50,106 bases of DNA from Phycisphaerales bacterium UBA2218 (lineage in GTDB: Bacteria; Planctomycetota; Phycisphaerae; Sedimentisphaerales; Anaerobacaceae), in assembly GCA_002327785.1 (NCBI GenBank), contig DCUI01000154.1, positions 171 through 50,276 of the forward strand, given 5' to 3'. A program made the translations under genes and the position numbers. Below are positions 16,011 through 24,416 of this stretch, piece by piece. The first letter of the stretch is position 1, and each line of letters starts with the position of its first letter. The notes under the pieces were generated by a model. That model did no database searches. It saw nothing but the letters and a program-made list of their open reading frames with translations, and had not been told where the DNA came from.

Positions 16011-17159
16011 ATGGTACCTGATGTATTCTGGATTGCTCCGAACCTCAATCATTATAAGGCTCGATTCCTCAATCGTCTGGGGGAGCGTGGTAATGTGCGT
16101 CTGACCGTCCTGGCGGGCAGGGAGCAACGTGATATGGGGCACAGGCGCCTGGAAGACACGCACAGTTTTCGCTGCATTGATGTCGCGGTGACCAAGAACT
16201 GGTTTGCCTTCTCGCCGGCTGTATACTGGTCCATTCTGAGGATGCTCAGAGAAACGCATTACGCCGTTGTCCTCATGCCGGCGGAGAAGAAACACATTTT
16301 GCTCATAGCCTTCCTCAGACTGCTCCGTCTGACGAGTGCTTTTCGCCTCGTGAGCTACAATCACCCTATTATGAAGTCAGAACACGCGCGCATTCGACAA
16401 CGTGACCTTTGGGTCAGCCGGGCCATTTTTGCATTGTACGATCGAGTAATTTTCTATACTGTCCAGAGCCGGGACTTTGCCCTGGCTCGGCGGCTGCTAC
16501 CGAGCGAGAAGGCGGACTACGCCAACAACACTTTGGACACAGCCACAATCTGGCAGTGGTATGACCCCGAGCATAACTTCCCTCCTGAGCCGCATATTCT
16601 CTTTATCGGTCGGCTCGTGAAATCCAAGAGGCTCGAGGATCTCTTGCGTTACTGTACCCATATCAAACAGAAGATCCCACGGTTGAAGCTCACCATCATT
16701 GGTGACGGCCCGCTCCGCGATCTTGTCCGTGGCGCTGCGCAAGTCGATCAGAACATTAGATGGTTAGGGGCAATCTCCGACGAGCAGGTGATCGCCTCGG
16801 TAATGCGAGAAGTGAGTTTGGTCTTTGTACCAGGCCTGTCAGGTCTATCGATTGTTCACGCCTTTGCATACGGCAAGCCATATGTTACGATCAAAGCGAC
16901 GTTCCATGGGCCCGAAATCAACTACCTAATCCCGGGCTACAATGGTCAAATCTTGTCGGGCGACTGTGACTCGGACTGTGACGAACTGGCGGCAATTCTG
17001 CTGGATGAACAACGATATCTCGGCATGTCTCGGGCCGCATTTGAGACGGCGAACCGACTGTCAATTGAGAAATGGACCTCGCAGATGGAGGAAGCGCTAC
17101 TCAAGGCGGCAGGACGCAAGCCGTTTCCCTCCGGCTCTCAGCAGGACAGAGGTCCGTAA
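16011..17159 (+). CDS. GT-B fold glycosyltransferase (family 4-like)
   Basis: The 382-residue enzyme begins MVPDVFWIAPNLNHYKARFL. The C-terminal domain includes PHILFIGRLVKSKRLEDLL and LTIIGDGPLRDLV, then a donor site FVPGLSGLSIVHAFAYGKP in place of the usual E-x7-E motif (the first Glu is replaced). ATG 16011 is chosen over an upstream in-frame TTG at 15987 because homology starts there. The next gene begins nine bases after its stop. Sugar specificity is unknown. Confidence 0.85.
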   Translation: MVPDVFWIAPNLNHYKARFLNRLGERGNVRLTVLAGREQRDMGHRRLEDTHSFRCIDVAVTKNWFAFSPAVYWSILRMLRETHYAVVLMPAEKKHILLIAFLRLLRLTSAFRLVSYNHPIMKSEHARIRQRDLWVSRAIFALYDRVIFYTVQSRDFALARRLLPSEKADYANNTLDTATIWQWYDPEHNFPPEPHILFIGRLVKSKRLEDLLRYCTHIKQKIPRLKLTIIGDGPLRDLVRGAAQVDQNIRWLGAISDEQVIASVMREVSLVFVPGLSGLSIVHAFAYGKPYVTIKATFHGPEINYLIPGYNGQILSGDCDSDCDELAAILLDEQRYLGMSRAAFETANRLSIEKWTSQMEEALLKAAGRKPFPSGSQQDRGP

Positions 17160-17167
17160 ATCCGCAA

Positions 17168-18379
17168 ATGGCAGCAACAGGTAGAACCAGAATCCTTCTT
17201 GTGGCTCCGTATCCGCCCCCGTATTCTGGACCCGAAATCGCATGCCAGATGCTTCTCGAGTCCAGGTTTGCGGAGGTGTTCGAGGTTCGGCTCCTCAAGA
17301 CAAATGTAAGGGCGTCCAACTGCGAGAAGGGGCGTTGCGACGTGGTCATGATGTTTGCCTTCCTGAGGTTTCTCTGGCAACTGTGCGTCCGCCTTGTGTT
17401 CTTCCGACCTGACGTTGTGTACCATTATGCTACGGCCACACGTCTTGGCTGGTTGGGGAGAGACTTGTGGTGCATACATATTTCTCGCCGATGTGGCGCC
17501 AAAGTGGTGGTTCACATGCGCGCTGGGCATTTCATTCTCAATTATCGTGACATGGCCAGGTGGGAGCGATTCCTCATTGGCAGAGGTTTCCGAAGAAGCA
17601 ACCTGGTGCTGTGGCAGTCGAGAGGATTGCTGGAGGCCGCAAGTTCCTGTCTGCCGCGTGGAAACGCGCGATGGATCTACAATATGGTGGATACCGGGAA
17701 ATTCGCGAACGACGATGTAACCGCGTGTGACAGAGACGCGATTCTGTTTCTGGGTCATCTTTCGTACAGCAAGGGGTATTGTGACTTGCTGGAGGCGATG
17801 CCGAAGGTCATACAGGCATTTCCAAACGCGCGATTCTACTTCGCCGGGACAAAAATAAGGACGGAACGCAACGTATTGCATAATCAGTTGACCGGCGCTC
17901 GGCTGCAACCTTTCGATCCGGAGGTGTGCTATGATCGGTACGTGCGCGGGCGGATGGAGGACCACTACGTCTACCTTGGAGTCCTGGGTGAGGCCGAGAA
18001 GATCGCCTGGCTCAAGCGATCCAATATGCTGGTCCTCCCATCGTATTCTGAGGGCTTTTCCATGGCAGTGCTTGAAGCACTTGCCGTCGGAAAGCCTGTC
18101 GTGTGCGCGCCAGTAGGCGCACTGGGCGAGATCGTCAGGGATGGGGAGAATGGTTTTCTGGTTCAGCCCGGCGACGCGGAGGGGCTTGCCGAAGCGATCA
18201 AAGCCATATTGGCTGATTCGCCGATGCGAGATCGAATGGCTGCCACGAACTACCACTATGCGAGATCGCATTTCTCAAGGGAACTCATTGTGGGCCGGTT
18301 GATCGACTATATGCAGGAAGTCGCGAGTCTGAAGTCGCAGGGGTCTCATCTGTGCCGGCCGGATTTCGATCAATCGTGA
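17168..18379 (+). CDS. GT-B glycosyltransferase of a paralogous pair (PPPYSGPE type)
   Basis: The 403-residue protein begins MAATGRTRILLVAPYPPPYS-GPE. The C-terminal donor domain has ILFLGHLSYSKGYCDLLEAM, FYFAGTKIRTERN and LPSYSEGFSMAVLEALAVGK (clear E-x7-E motif). Between the last two lies an insertion of about 55 residues (TGARLQPFDPEVCYDRYV...) that is not usual for GT4 enzymes. The same arrangement recurs in the product of 19935-21119, so the two arose by duplication. The start was placed at 17168, just after the previous stop, because a longer version would overlap the upstream gene by ~90 bases. Confidence 0.88.
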   Translation: MAATGRTRILLVAPYPPPYSGPEIACQMLLESRFAEVFEVRLLKTNVRASNCEKGRCDVVMMFAFLRFLWQLCVRLVFFRPDVVYHYATATRLGWLGRDLWCIHISRRCGAKVVVHMRAGHFILNYRDMARWERFLIGRGFRRSNLVLWQSRGLLEAASSCLPRGNARWIYNMVDTGKFANDDVTACDRDAILFLGHLSYSKGYCDLLEAMPKVIQAFPNARFYFAGTKIRTERNVLHNQLTGARLQPFDPEVCYDRYVRGRMEDHYVYLGVLGEAEKIAWLKRSNMLVLPSYSEGFSMAVLEALAVGKPVVCAPVGALGEIVRDGENGFLVQPGDAEGLAEAIKAILADSPMRDRMAATNYHYARSHFSRELIVGRLIDYMQEVASLKSQGSHLCRPDFDQS

Positions 18380-18459
18380 CATGCCGACAGATGTTTGCCT
18401 ATCCGTATAGCCTGTCATGTCTCTTCCGTGTGCCTATGCGGCGGGGATGACGTATCTCA

Positions 18460-19926
18460 ATGCATCAGCTTCGTACCGAGCCGTTTATTGTGTCAGTCTG
18501 GCATGGCACGGCGTCTTACCCCGCGCGCCTGTTGTATCACCCTTCGCGGCGGTATCCTGAGTATCCATTTGGAGACGTGAGTGCAGAGGAAAACGCAGCC
18601 TATGAGGGTACCAGGCAGACTTTCAGATTGCTGCGCCTGGATGAATCGAACTATGGGACGACATCGTGGAATCCTCTGGGTTTTCTGATAGGGCCCGGCG
18701 ATCGTGTTCTGGTCAAGCCCAATCTGATCAGGGAGGGGCACGGCAGTCGCCCCATGGAGTGGGAGCAGATCATCACACATCCCTCGATCATTCGTGCCGT
18801 GCTGGACTACGTCTACATCGCCCTTCAGGGAAAAGGCCGAGTGGTCATTGCAGATGGGCCGCAGACGGATTCCGATTTTGTGGAGATCTGCCGCCGCACT
18901 TCGCTCCCGGAGCTTGCCTTGTTCTTCCGCGAAAGGGGTTTGGATGTATCGATTCTCGATCTGCGGAGAGAGCACTGGCTCCAGAAGGGCGGAGTAACCT
19001 ACCGGCGGCGCGCCCTTGCCGGGGACCCGCTCGGGTATACGACCATTGATCTCGGTGAAGCGAGTGAATTCCGAGACTACAGCCTCAACGGTCGATTCTA
19101 TGGTGCGGACTATGACATCCGTGAGACAGCTCAATACCATAGTGGTGGTCGTCACGCCTACGTCCTGTGCCGGACCGCGTTGGAAGCGGACGTGATCATC
19201 AATCTTCCGAAGATGAAAACGCACAAGAAGGCAGGCGTTACGCTGAGTCTGAAGAACATGGTCGGCGTGAATGGCCATCGGAACTGCCTTCCGCATCACA
19301 CGCTTGGCACACCTGCCGACGGCGGCGACGAGTTCCCCGGGAACAACTGCATGAGCACGATCCAAAGCCGGGCAATTGCGGGTTTCAAACGGTGCCTGAC
19401 TCTGGCGGGAGGTCGCGGCGGACTGCTTTCTCGTCTGGCCGTGCGGTCGGGAAGGGCCGCATTTGGCGACACGAGCAAGGTCATTCGATCGGGCAATTGG
19501 TATGGAAACGATACGCTTTGGCGGACCGTAGTCGATCTCAACAAAGTTCTGTTCCATTTTGACGGGGAGGGTAGGGAGCGCCGCGGGCCGCGCCGATATT
19601 TGACACTGGTTGATGGCATCGTCGCCGGAGAGGGCGATGGTCCCTCCTCATCGGACAGAAAGGAGGCGGGAGTCATCGTTGCGGGGCTCAACCCGGTCGC
19701 GGTGGACACGGTATGTGCGGTAATCATGGGCTTCGATTTCACGAAGGTCCCATTGCTGAGGAATGCCTGGGCCGTCACACGTTATCCGCTTGTGTGTTTC
19801 GGGCCTCGGGAGGTTCTCTGCCGGTCAAATAGGCCGGAGTGGTCCGATGACCTGGCTGGTGTGCAAAATGCCGCCCACCTTGCATTCAGACCTCATAAGG
19901 GTTGGATGGGCCATATTGAGAGATAG
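18460..19926 (+). CDS. DUF362 domain protein in the polysaccharide locus
   Basis: The 488-residue protein carries the DUF362 signature: GDRVLVKPNLIREGHG near residue 80, GKGRVVIADGPQTDSDF near 125, NLPKMKTHKKAGVTLSLKNM near 250, and a late GLNPVAVDTVCAVIMGFD. DUF362 proteins have no settled function; some members carry ferredoxin domains, which are absent here. The gene lies between the two paralogous glycosyltransferases, with an 80-base gap before it and eight bases after it. A role in modifying the polysaccharide is inferred only from location. Confidence 0.85.
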   Translation: MHQLRTEPFIVSVWHGTASYPARLLYHPSRRYPEYPFGDVSAEENAAYEGTRQTFRLLRLDESNYGTTSWNPLGFLIGPGDRVLVKPNLIREGHGSRPMEWEQIITHPSIIRAVLDYVYIALQGKGRVVIADGPQTDSDFVEICRRTSLPELALFFRERGLDVSILDLRREHWLQKGGVTYRRRALAGDPLGYTTIDLGEASEFRDYSLNGRFYGADYDIRETAQYHSGGRHAYVLCRTALEADVIINLPKMKTHKKAGVTLSLKNMVGVNGHRNCLPHHTLGTPADGGDEFPGNNCMSTIQSRAIAGFKRCLTLAGGRGGLLSRLAVRSGRAAFGDTSKVIRSGNWYGNDTLWRTVVDLNKVLFHFDGEGRERRGPRRYLTLVDGIVAGEGDGPSSSDRKEAGVIVAGLNPVAVDTVCAVIMGFDFTKVPLLRNAWAVTRYPLVCFGPREVLCRSNRPEWSDDLAGVQNAAHLAFRPHKGWMGHIER

Positions 19927-19934
19927 TTTCGATC

Positions 19935-21119
19935 ATGTGCTCTCCGCGCGCTAAACCCACAGTGTTGTTCATTGGCCCTTGCCCTCCTCCGTATTCCGGT
20001 CCGGAGATGAGTATGAAGCTCTTCCTCGATTCAGAACTGAGGGAGAGATACCAGATCGTATTCCTGAAGACGAACTTCCGAAAGACGAACAGAAACAAAG
20101 GGAAAATTACCCCTATCTCCGCCATTGCTGTCTTCTGGTTCTTCGCTCGTCTGGTCCATCGCATAGTCCATTGCAGGCCGGCCCTGGCCTACTATCCAGT
20201 GACCCCTACTCAGTGGGGATGGATAGGACGTGATGTCTGGTGTCTTGGCATCTGCAGATTGTTCCACGTGAAGACCGTCATCCATTTTCGCGGCAGCCAC
20301 CTCAGGCTGAACTTCGACCAGTTTCATCCGTTGGCAAAGAGGCTTGTGCGGCAGGCCTGCAGAGAAGTCTCTGCTGCCATTGTGCAGGCGGACTGCCTGA
20401 GAGACCAGTTCGACGGGCTTGTGCCGGCGGATAGAGTCCAACGGTTGTACCAGGCGATTGACACAGGGAAGTATGCGAACCCCGACCTGTCCGAGTTCGT
20501 GCGGGGCAAGATCCTCTTTGTCGGGCATATGACGAAGGCCAAAGGATACTGTGACCTCCTGCGTGCCATGGGGCCTGTCGTGGAGAAGCATCCCTATGCA
20601 CAGTTCTACTTCGCTGGGACCCTCCGGAAAGGAGAAAGAGGAGTCTTCTTTGATCAGAGCACGGGGCAACGGATCGCCTACGAAGATCCGTTTCAATCGC
20701 AGCTCAGGGTGAAGGCCACTCCAGCAGGCGGGCATTATCATAACCTGGGTATTGTCGTGGGGACTGATATGCTGCGGCACCTGCGAGAATGCGATATCTT
20801 CGTACTTCCGTCCTATTCGGAAGGATTCTCGAGGGCGTTGCTCGAGGCGATGTGTGTGGGCAAGCCCATCGTGTACACGCCCGTGGGGGCGCACAGGGAG
20901 ATCCTGCGGGACGGAATCCACGGGTTGACCGTTGCTCCGGGAGACTGCCAGTCCCTGGCAAAATGTATTTGCCGATTGCTTGAGGACCGCTCATTGCGTG
21001 ACCGGATAGCCTACACAAACTACGAGCGAGTGCGGCGGGACTTCGACATTTCGATGATATCGCAAGGACTGTCGGACATTTTTGAATTCGCGATGCACCG
21101 CAATGGGGCCCGAGCATGA
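19935..21119 (+). CDS. GT-B glycosyltransferase, paralog of the one at 17168
   Basis: The 394-residue protein begins MCSPRAKPTVLFIGPCPPPY and continues SGPE, matching the N-terminus of the 17168 product. Shared later blocks are GWIGRDVWCLGICR, ILFVGHMTKAKGYCDLLRAM, FYFAGTLRKGERGVFFDQ and LPSYSEGFSRALLEAMCVGK (E-x7-E). It shares the extra segment before the donor motif. The stop overlaps the next start as ATGA. The pair may add similar sugars at successive positions. Confidence 0.88.
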   Translation: MCSPRAKPTVLFIGPCPPPYSGPEMSMKLFLDSELRERYQIVFLKTNFRKTNRNKGKITPISAIAVFWFFARLVHRIVHCRPALAYYPVTPTQWGWIGRDVWCLGICRLFHVKTVIHFRGSHLRLNFDQFHPLAKRLVRQACREVSAAIVQADCLRDQFDGLVPADRVQRLYQAIDTGKYANPDLSEFVRGKILFVGHMTKAKGYCDLLRAMGPVVEKHPYAQFYFAGTLRKGERGVFFDQSTGQRIAYEDPFQSQLRVKATPAGGHYHNLGIVVGTDMLRHLRECDIFVLPSYSEGFSRALLEAMCVGKPIVYTPVGAHREILRDGIHGLTVAPGDCQSLAKCICRLLEDRSLRDRIAYTNYERVRRDFDISMISQGLSDIFEFAMHRNGARA

Positions 21120-21598
21120 AGATCATACTTCGATATCTTGTGCATCATGTTGAGAACGTTATGAGGTTCGTACAGACCCTCTATTATCGGTTATACGGTA
21201 TCCATATCGGACGCCGCACGATGATCAGCCTGGGCGCCAAGCTCGACGTGCATCGTGGCCGCATCAGTATCGGAGACGATTGCCTCATCACACACGGCTG
21301 TGTCATCGTCTCTCATGATGGAGCCGCGAAGATGATTTGGCACGGGGCGACTGGCGAAGGCCGCGTTGTTATTGGTGACAACGTGTTCCTGGGTGTCAAT
21401 ACCATTGTGTTGCCAAATGTCACGATTGGGAGCAACACGGTGATCGGCGCCGGATCGTTGGTCGTCCATGACATTCCGTCCGGGGTCCTGGCCTTCGGCA
21501 GCCCGGCACGTGTGGTCAGGCAACTCCCGGTGCCCTATCCCAGACTGACAGCAAACGACCACCCCAAAACCGAGTGGGGAAGTCCCTCCTCATGTTGA
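21116..21598 (+). CDS. Left-handed beta-helix (hexapeptide) acyltransferase
   Basis: The 160-residue protein is built of hexapeptide repeats from about residue 30 to 130, for example ISIGDDCLITHGCVIVSHDG, RVVIGDNVFLGVNTIVLPNV and IGSNTVIGAGSLVVHDIPSG, ending with AFGSPARVVRQL. This is the pattern of serine-acetyltransferase/maltose-acetyltransferase-like sugar O-acetyltransferases, which take acetyl-CoA. It likely acetylates a sugar of the repeat unit. It overlaps the glycosyltransferase upstream by four bases and the polymerase downstream by a few bases, so expression is coupled. Confidence 0.9.
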   Translation: MKIILRYLVHHVENVMRFVQTLYYRLYGIHIGRRTMISLGAKLDVHRGRISIGDDCLITHGCVIVSHDGAAKMIWHGATGEGRVVIGDNVFLGVNTIVLPNVTIGSNTVIGAGSLVVHDIPSGVLAFGSPARVVRQLPVPYPRLTANDHPKTEWGSPSSC

Positions 21599-22956
21599 TA
21601 CCACTTGCCGCAGTTCTTGTTCTTGCGTCGAGCATTGCCTTGCTCTTGTCCCCGTTGTGGGGGATGGTTCTCACGTTCGTATCGAAGCCGGTGATAGACA
21701 CCACGTGGGATTACGGCGTCAGTGGCACGGGTATCAAGCTTCTCTATATCGTTTCTCTCGTTGTCCCGGCTCTTATGCTGCCCCGTATACTGGGGACGGA
21801 CTTCCGCGTGCGACAGCGCAGATCGGCTCAGCTTATCGCTGTGGTGTATCTTGTCTCCCAAGTGTTCGGCTCGCACGCACTCCTTGTCCACGGGGACTAT
21901 ATGAGCTTTGCGGAGGTATGGCTCCGCGCCCTGAACGGCTACGTGGGTTTCTTCCTTTTTGTGTACTGTTGTCGAGAGACAAGAACGCTCAGAATTCTGC
22001 TGTTGGCGATTATTATTGCCGGCCTCTTTCCTTTGGCGATGGGGCTCTATCAGAACCTGGCGGGAGTTGGCTTACGAGAGTCGCAGACTGTCGGACTTGT
22101 CAGGAAAATCGGCGTATATCACGATGCGGTCAGCTTCCGTTTCTATGGTTTTCAGTCGATCGCTGCGGTCATCCTCTTCTTGAGTTACTTTCGATCGTCC
22201 CGGAAGACAGTTGATTATGCATTGCTCGGGTATATGGCCGCATGGACGTATGTGCTATACTTTATATACTCCAAGGCGGCCGTGATGACTGGAATCCTGT
22301 GGTTCTTGACGTGGCCCTTGTTGACTCGAAGATACAGGTACCTTCTTGGGGGGCTCGTCGTCGGGATAGTACTGGTGGCTACGTCCCTGGCCGTTAGGCC
22401 ATTGGACGAACTGCAACAGCTCTTCTCCAAGGAGATTGCGTTCCAGTCTGGAGAAGCCCACGATGCGCGCCGCATGCTCGCCGGAAGAGGGTTCATATGG
22501 GAGTCTTCTATGGACGACTGGTGGAGCTTGCCCTTTATCACCAAGTTGGCGGGCGACGGCGAGATGCGACCCGTCCACAATGAGTTTCTGCGAGTGCTCT
22601 TTATGAGTGGCCTCGTGGGCTTGTGCTGTCATGTATGTGTGATCTGCGCCATCGCGTGGATATTGGGTCGTCGGGCGATTCGAAATAGGTCTGCATTGGA
22701 CATCGGTGCGCTGATGGTGTTCGAGATGTACCTGGTGGATTGCATTGGATTACACCCGGGCTGGTACCCTTCTTATCAGTGGTTCGTCTGGGGGATTATT
22801 GGCATGGCTCTCCAGTCTGGGTATGGGCAAAGATGGCAGGTGTGCCCTCGGACATTGTCGAATATGATGACGATTGCATCGGATCGCGCCTGCTTTGGGA
22901 GTGTTGTGACGCCAGGAGGAGGCCGTCCGCCCGTGCGGTGTGACGGGCTCACATGA
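21592..22956 (+). CDS. O-antigen polymerase/ligase-like membrane protein (Wzy/WaaL type)
   Basis: The ~454-residue protein has about 11-12 membrane helices with a large outer loop before the last group. The loop contains AGRGFIWESSMDDW and RPVHNEFLRVLFMSGLVGL, matching the Wzy_C/O-antigen ligase pattern (G-R-x-x-x-W...H-N). It would polymerise undecaprenyl-linked repeats on the periplasmic side. ATG 21592 overlaps the acyltransferase stop; an in-frame GTG at 21574 is possible. Flippase, polymerase and chain-length kinase together indicate a Wzx/Wzy-dependent pathway. Confidence 0.87.
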   Translation: MLIPLAAVLVLASSIALLLSPLWGMVLTFVSKPVIDTTWDYGVSGTGIKLLYIVSLVVPALMLPRILGTDFRVRQRRSAQLIAVVYLVSQVFGSHALLVHGDYMSFAEVWLRALNGYVGFFLFVYCCRETRTLRILLLAIIIAGLFPLAMGLYQNLAGVGLRESQTVGLVRKIGVYHDAVSFRFYGFQSIAAVILFLSYFRSSRKTVDYALLGYMAAWTYVLYFIYSKAAVMTGILWFLTWPLLTRRYRYLLGGLVVGIVLVATSLAVRPLDELQQLFSKEIAFQSGEAHDARRMLAGRGFIWESSMDDWWSLPFITKLAGDGEMRPVHNEFLRVLFMSGLVGLCCHVCVICAIAWILGRRAIRNRSALDIGALMVFEMYLVDCIGLHPGWYPSYQWFVWGIIGMALQSGYGQRWQVCPRTLSNMMTIASDRACFGSVVTPGGGRPPVRCDGLT

Positions 22957-22957
22957 G

Positions 22958-24406
22958 ATGCGATGTGGGGCGGCCGAAGGGGCGCCCCGGGCAAATCGTG
23001 TTCTCATTTCACAGGATGTTGTCTGCGCCCTTATGTACAGTGCACTGAAGAGAAGATACGAGCGTGCCCCCCTTGCGATCAAGAGATGCATTGGCCTGCT
23101 CCCGTATGCGCTCCTTGCGGGCGGTGTCTATCGAAGGACACTACGCATGTGCAGGGCATCTGAGGTGATGACGCGATCAGAGGTTCTATCCCATCAGGAA
23201 GGTATGCTTGGGCGACTGTTGTGGCATGCCGTCAGGCACGTGCCGTTCTACCGTCGGTACACCGCCCCTGTAATGCGTTTTGCCCCGTATGACGCCTTGC
23301 GGGAGTTCCCACTGCTCGAAAAAAAAGATGTCCGGGCGAACTTCGAGGAACTCAGTGCAAGCCTGCCTTGGGGGGCGCGCTGCCATGAGAGCAGTACGGG
23401 AGGGTCATCAGGTGATCATCTCACATTTCTCGAAGACGATGCAACCTATGCCCGCGAGATGGCTTTCATGCACTCGCAGTGGAAGCGTGTCGGGTACACA
23501 CCGACGTGTAGGAAGGCCACGTTCAGGGGTGTGGCATTTCGCGAGATTACGGACACGTGTTTCTGGGAGGAGAATCCCATACACAACGAGTTGCTGTTTT
23601 CTCCATTCCATATGAGTGAGAGGAACCTCGAACTCTATATCCAGAAACTGATCGAATACCAGCCGCAATATCTGCACGGTTATCCCTCAGCCATTGATAT
23701 TCTTGCGGCGTACGTTCTTCATCATGAAAAGACGCTCCAGTTGCCGCCTGTTGATGGCGTTCTTCTTGGTTCGGAAGACTGTAGTGTCGAACAGCGGGCT
23801 CGTATCGAGAACGCATTCACTACCAGGGTCTACACCTGGTATGGGCACAGCGAGCGAACAGTCCTTGGCGGTGAATGTGAGAAGACGCGGTGTTACCACG
23901 CATTTCCTGGGTATGGCATCCTCGAGATCTTGAATAAAGACGGAGAATCCTGCCATGTCGGGGAACAGGGTGAGATTGTTGGAACCGGATTTCTCAATCG
24001 ATCCATGCCCCTCATCCGTTACCGGACGGATGACTATGCAACAAGGGAATCATACGAATGCGAGTGTGGCCGTTCCTGGGATCGGTTTTCCGCTGTGGTG
24101 AGCCGACGGATGTACGAGGGATTCGTGTTTGGCAGGAACGGATCGAAGATCTCGGCCACCGCTCTGAACATCCACAGCGATTGTTTCCGGAATGTACTCA
24201 GATATCAGTACTATCAAACAGTCGTAGGACAACTCGTCATCAGAGTCATCCCGATGGCTCAATACTCGTCCGTGGACGAAGCGAGGATTGTGGCGGAGCA
24301 TGAGATGAAATTGCAAGGGGAGATGGAGATCGTTGTGCGGAAAATCGATGACATTCCACTGACGAAGTCAGGCAAGCAGCAGCGGCTTGTCTGTGATGTG
24401 AAATAA
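22958..24406 (+). CDS. CapK/PaaK-like adenylate-forming enzyme (phenylacetate-CoA ligase family)
   Basis: The 482-residue protein resembles CapK-type proteins of capsule loci. It has the AMP-binding loop ESSTGGSSGDHLTF near residue 145, YLHGYPSAIDILAAYVL, WYGHSERTVLGGEC and SMPLIRYRTDDYATRESY, with a C-terminal GKQQRLV lysine. Relatives activate a carboxylate as an acyl-adenylate, but the substrate in capsule clusters is unknown. It could prepare an acyl or amino-acid decoration. The start follows the previous stop as TGAGATG; ATG at 23033 (MYSALKRRYERAP) also resembles family N-termini and is a real alternative. Confidence 0.83.
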   Translation: MRCGAAEGAPRANRVLISQDVVCALMYSALKRRYERAPLAIKRCIGLLPYALLAGGVYRRTLRMCRASEVMTRSEVLSHQEGMLGRLLWHAVRHVPFYRRYTAPVMRFAPYDALREFPLLEKKDVRANFEELSASLPWGARCHESSTGGSSGDHLTFLEDDATYAREMAFMHSQWKRVGYTPTCRKATFRGVAFREITDTCFWEENPIHNELLFSPFHMSERNLELYIQKLIEYQPQYLHGYPSAIDILAAYVLHHEKTLQLPPVDGVLLGSEDCSVEQRARIENAFTTRVYTWYGHSERTVLGGECEKTRCYHAFPGYGILEILNKDGESCHVGEQGEIVGTGFLNRSMPLIRYRTDDYATRESYECECGRSWDRFSAVVSRRMYEGFVFGRNGSKISATALNIHSDCFRNVLRYQYYQTVVGQLVIRVIPMAQYSSVDEARIVAEHEMKLQGEMEIVVRKIDDIPLTKSGKQQRLVCDVK

Positions 24407-24416
24407 CCGCCTGACC

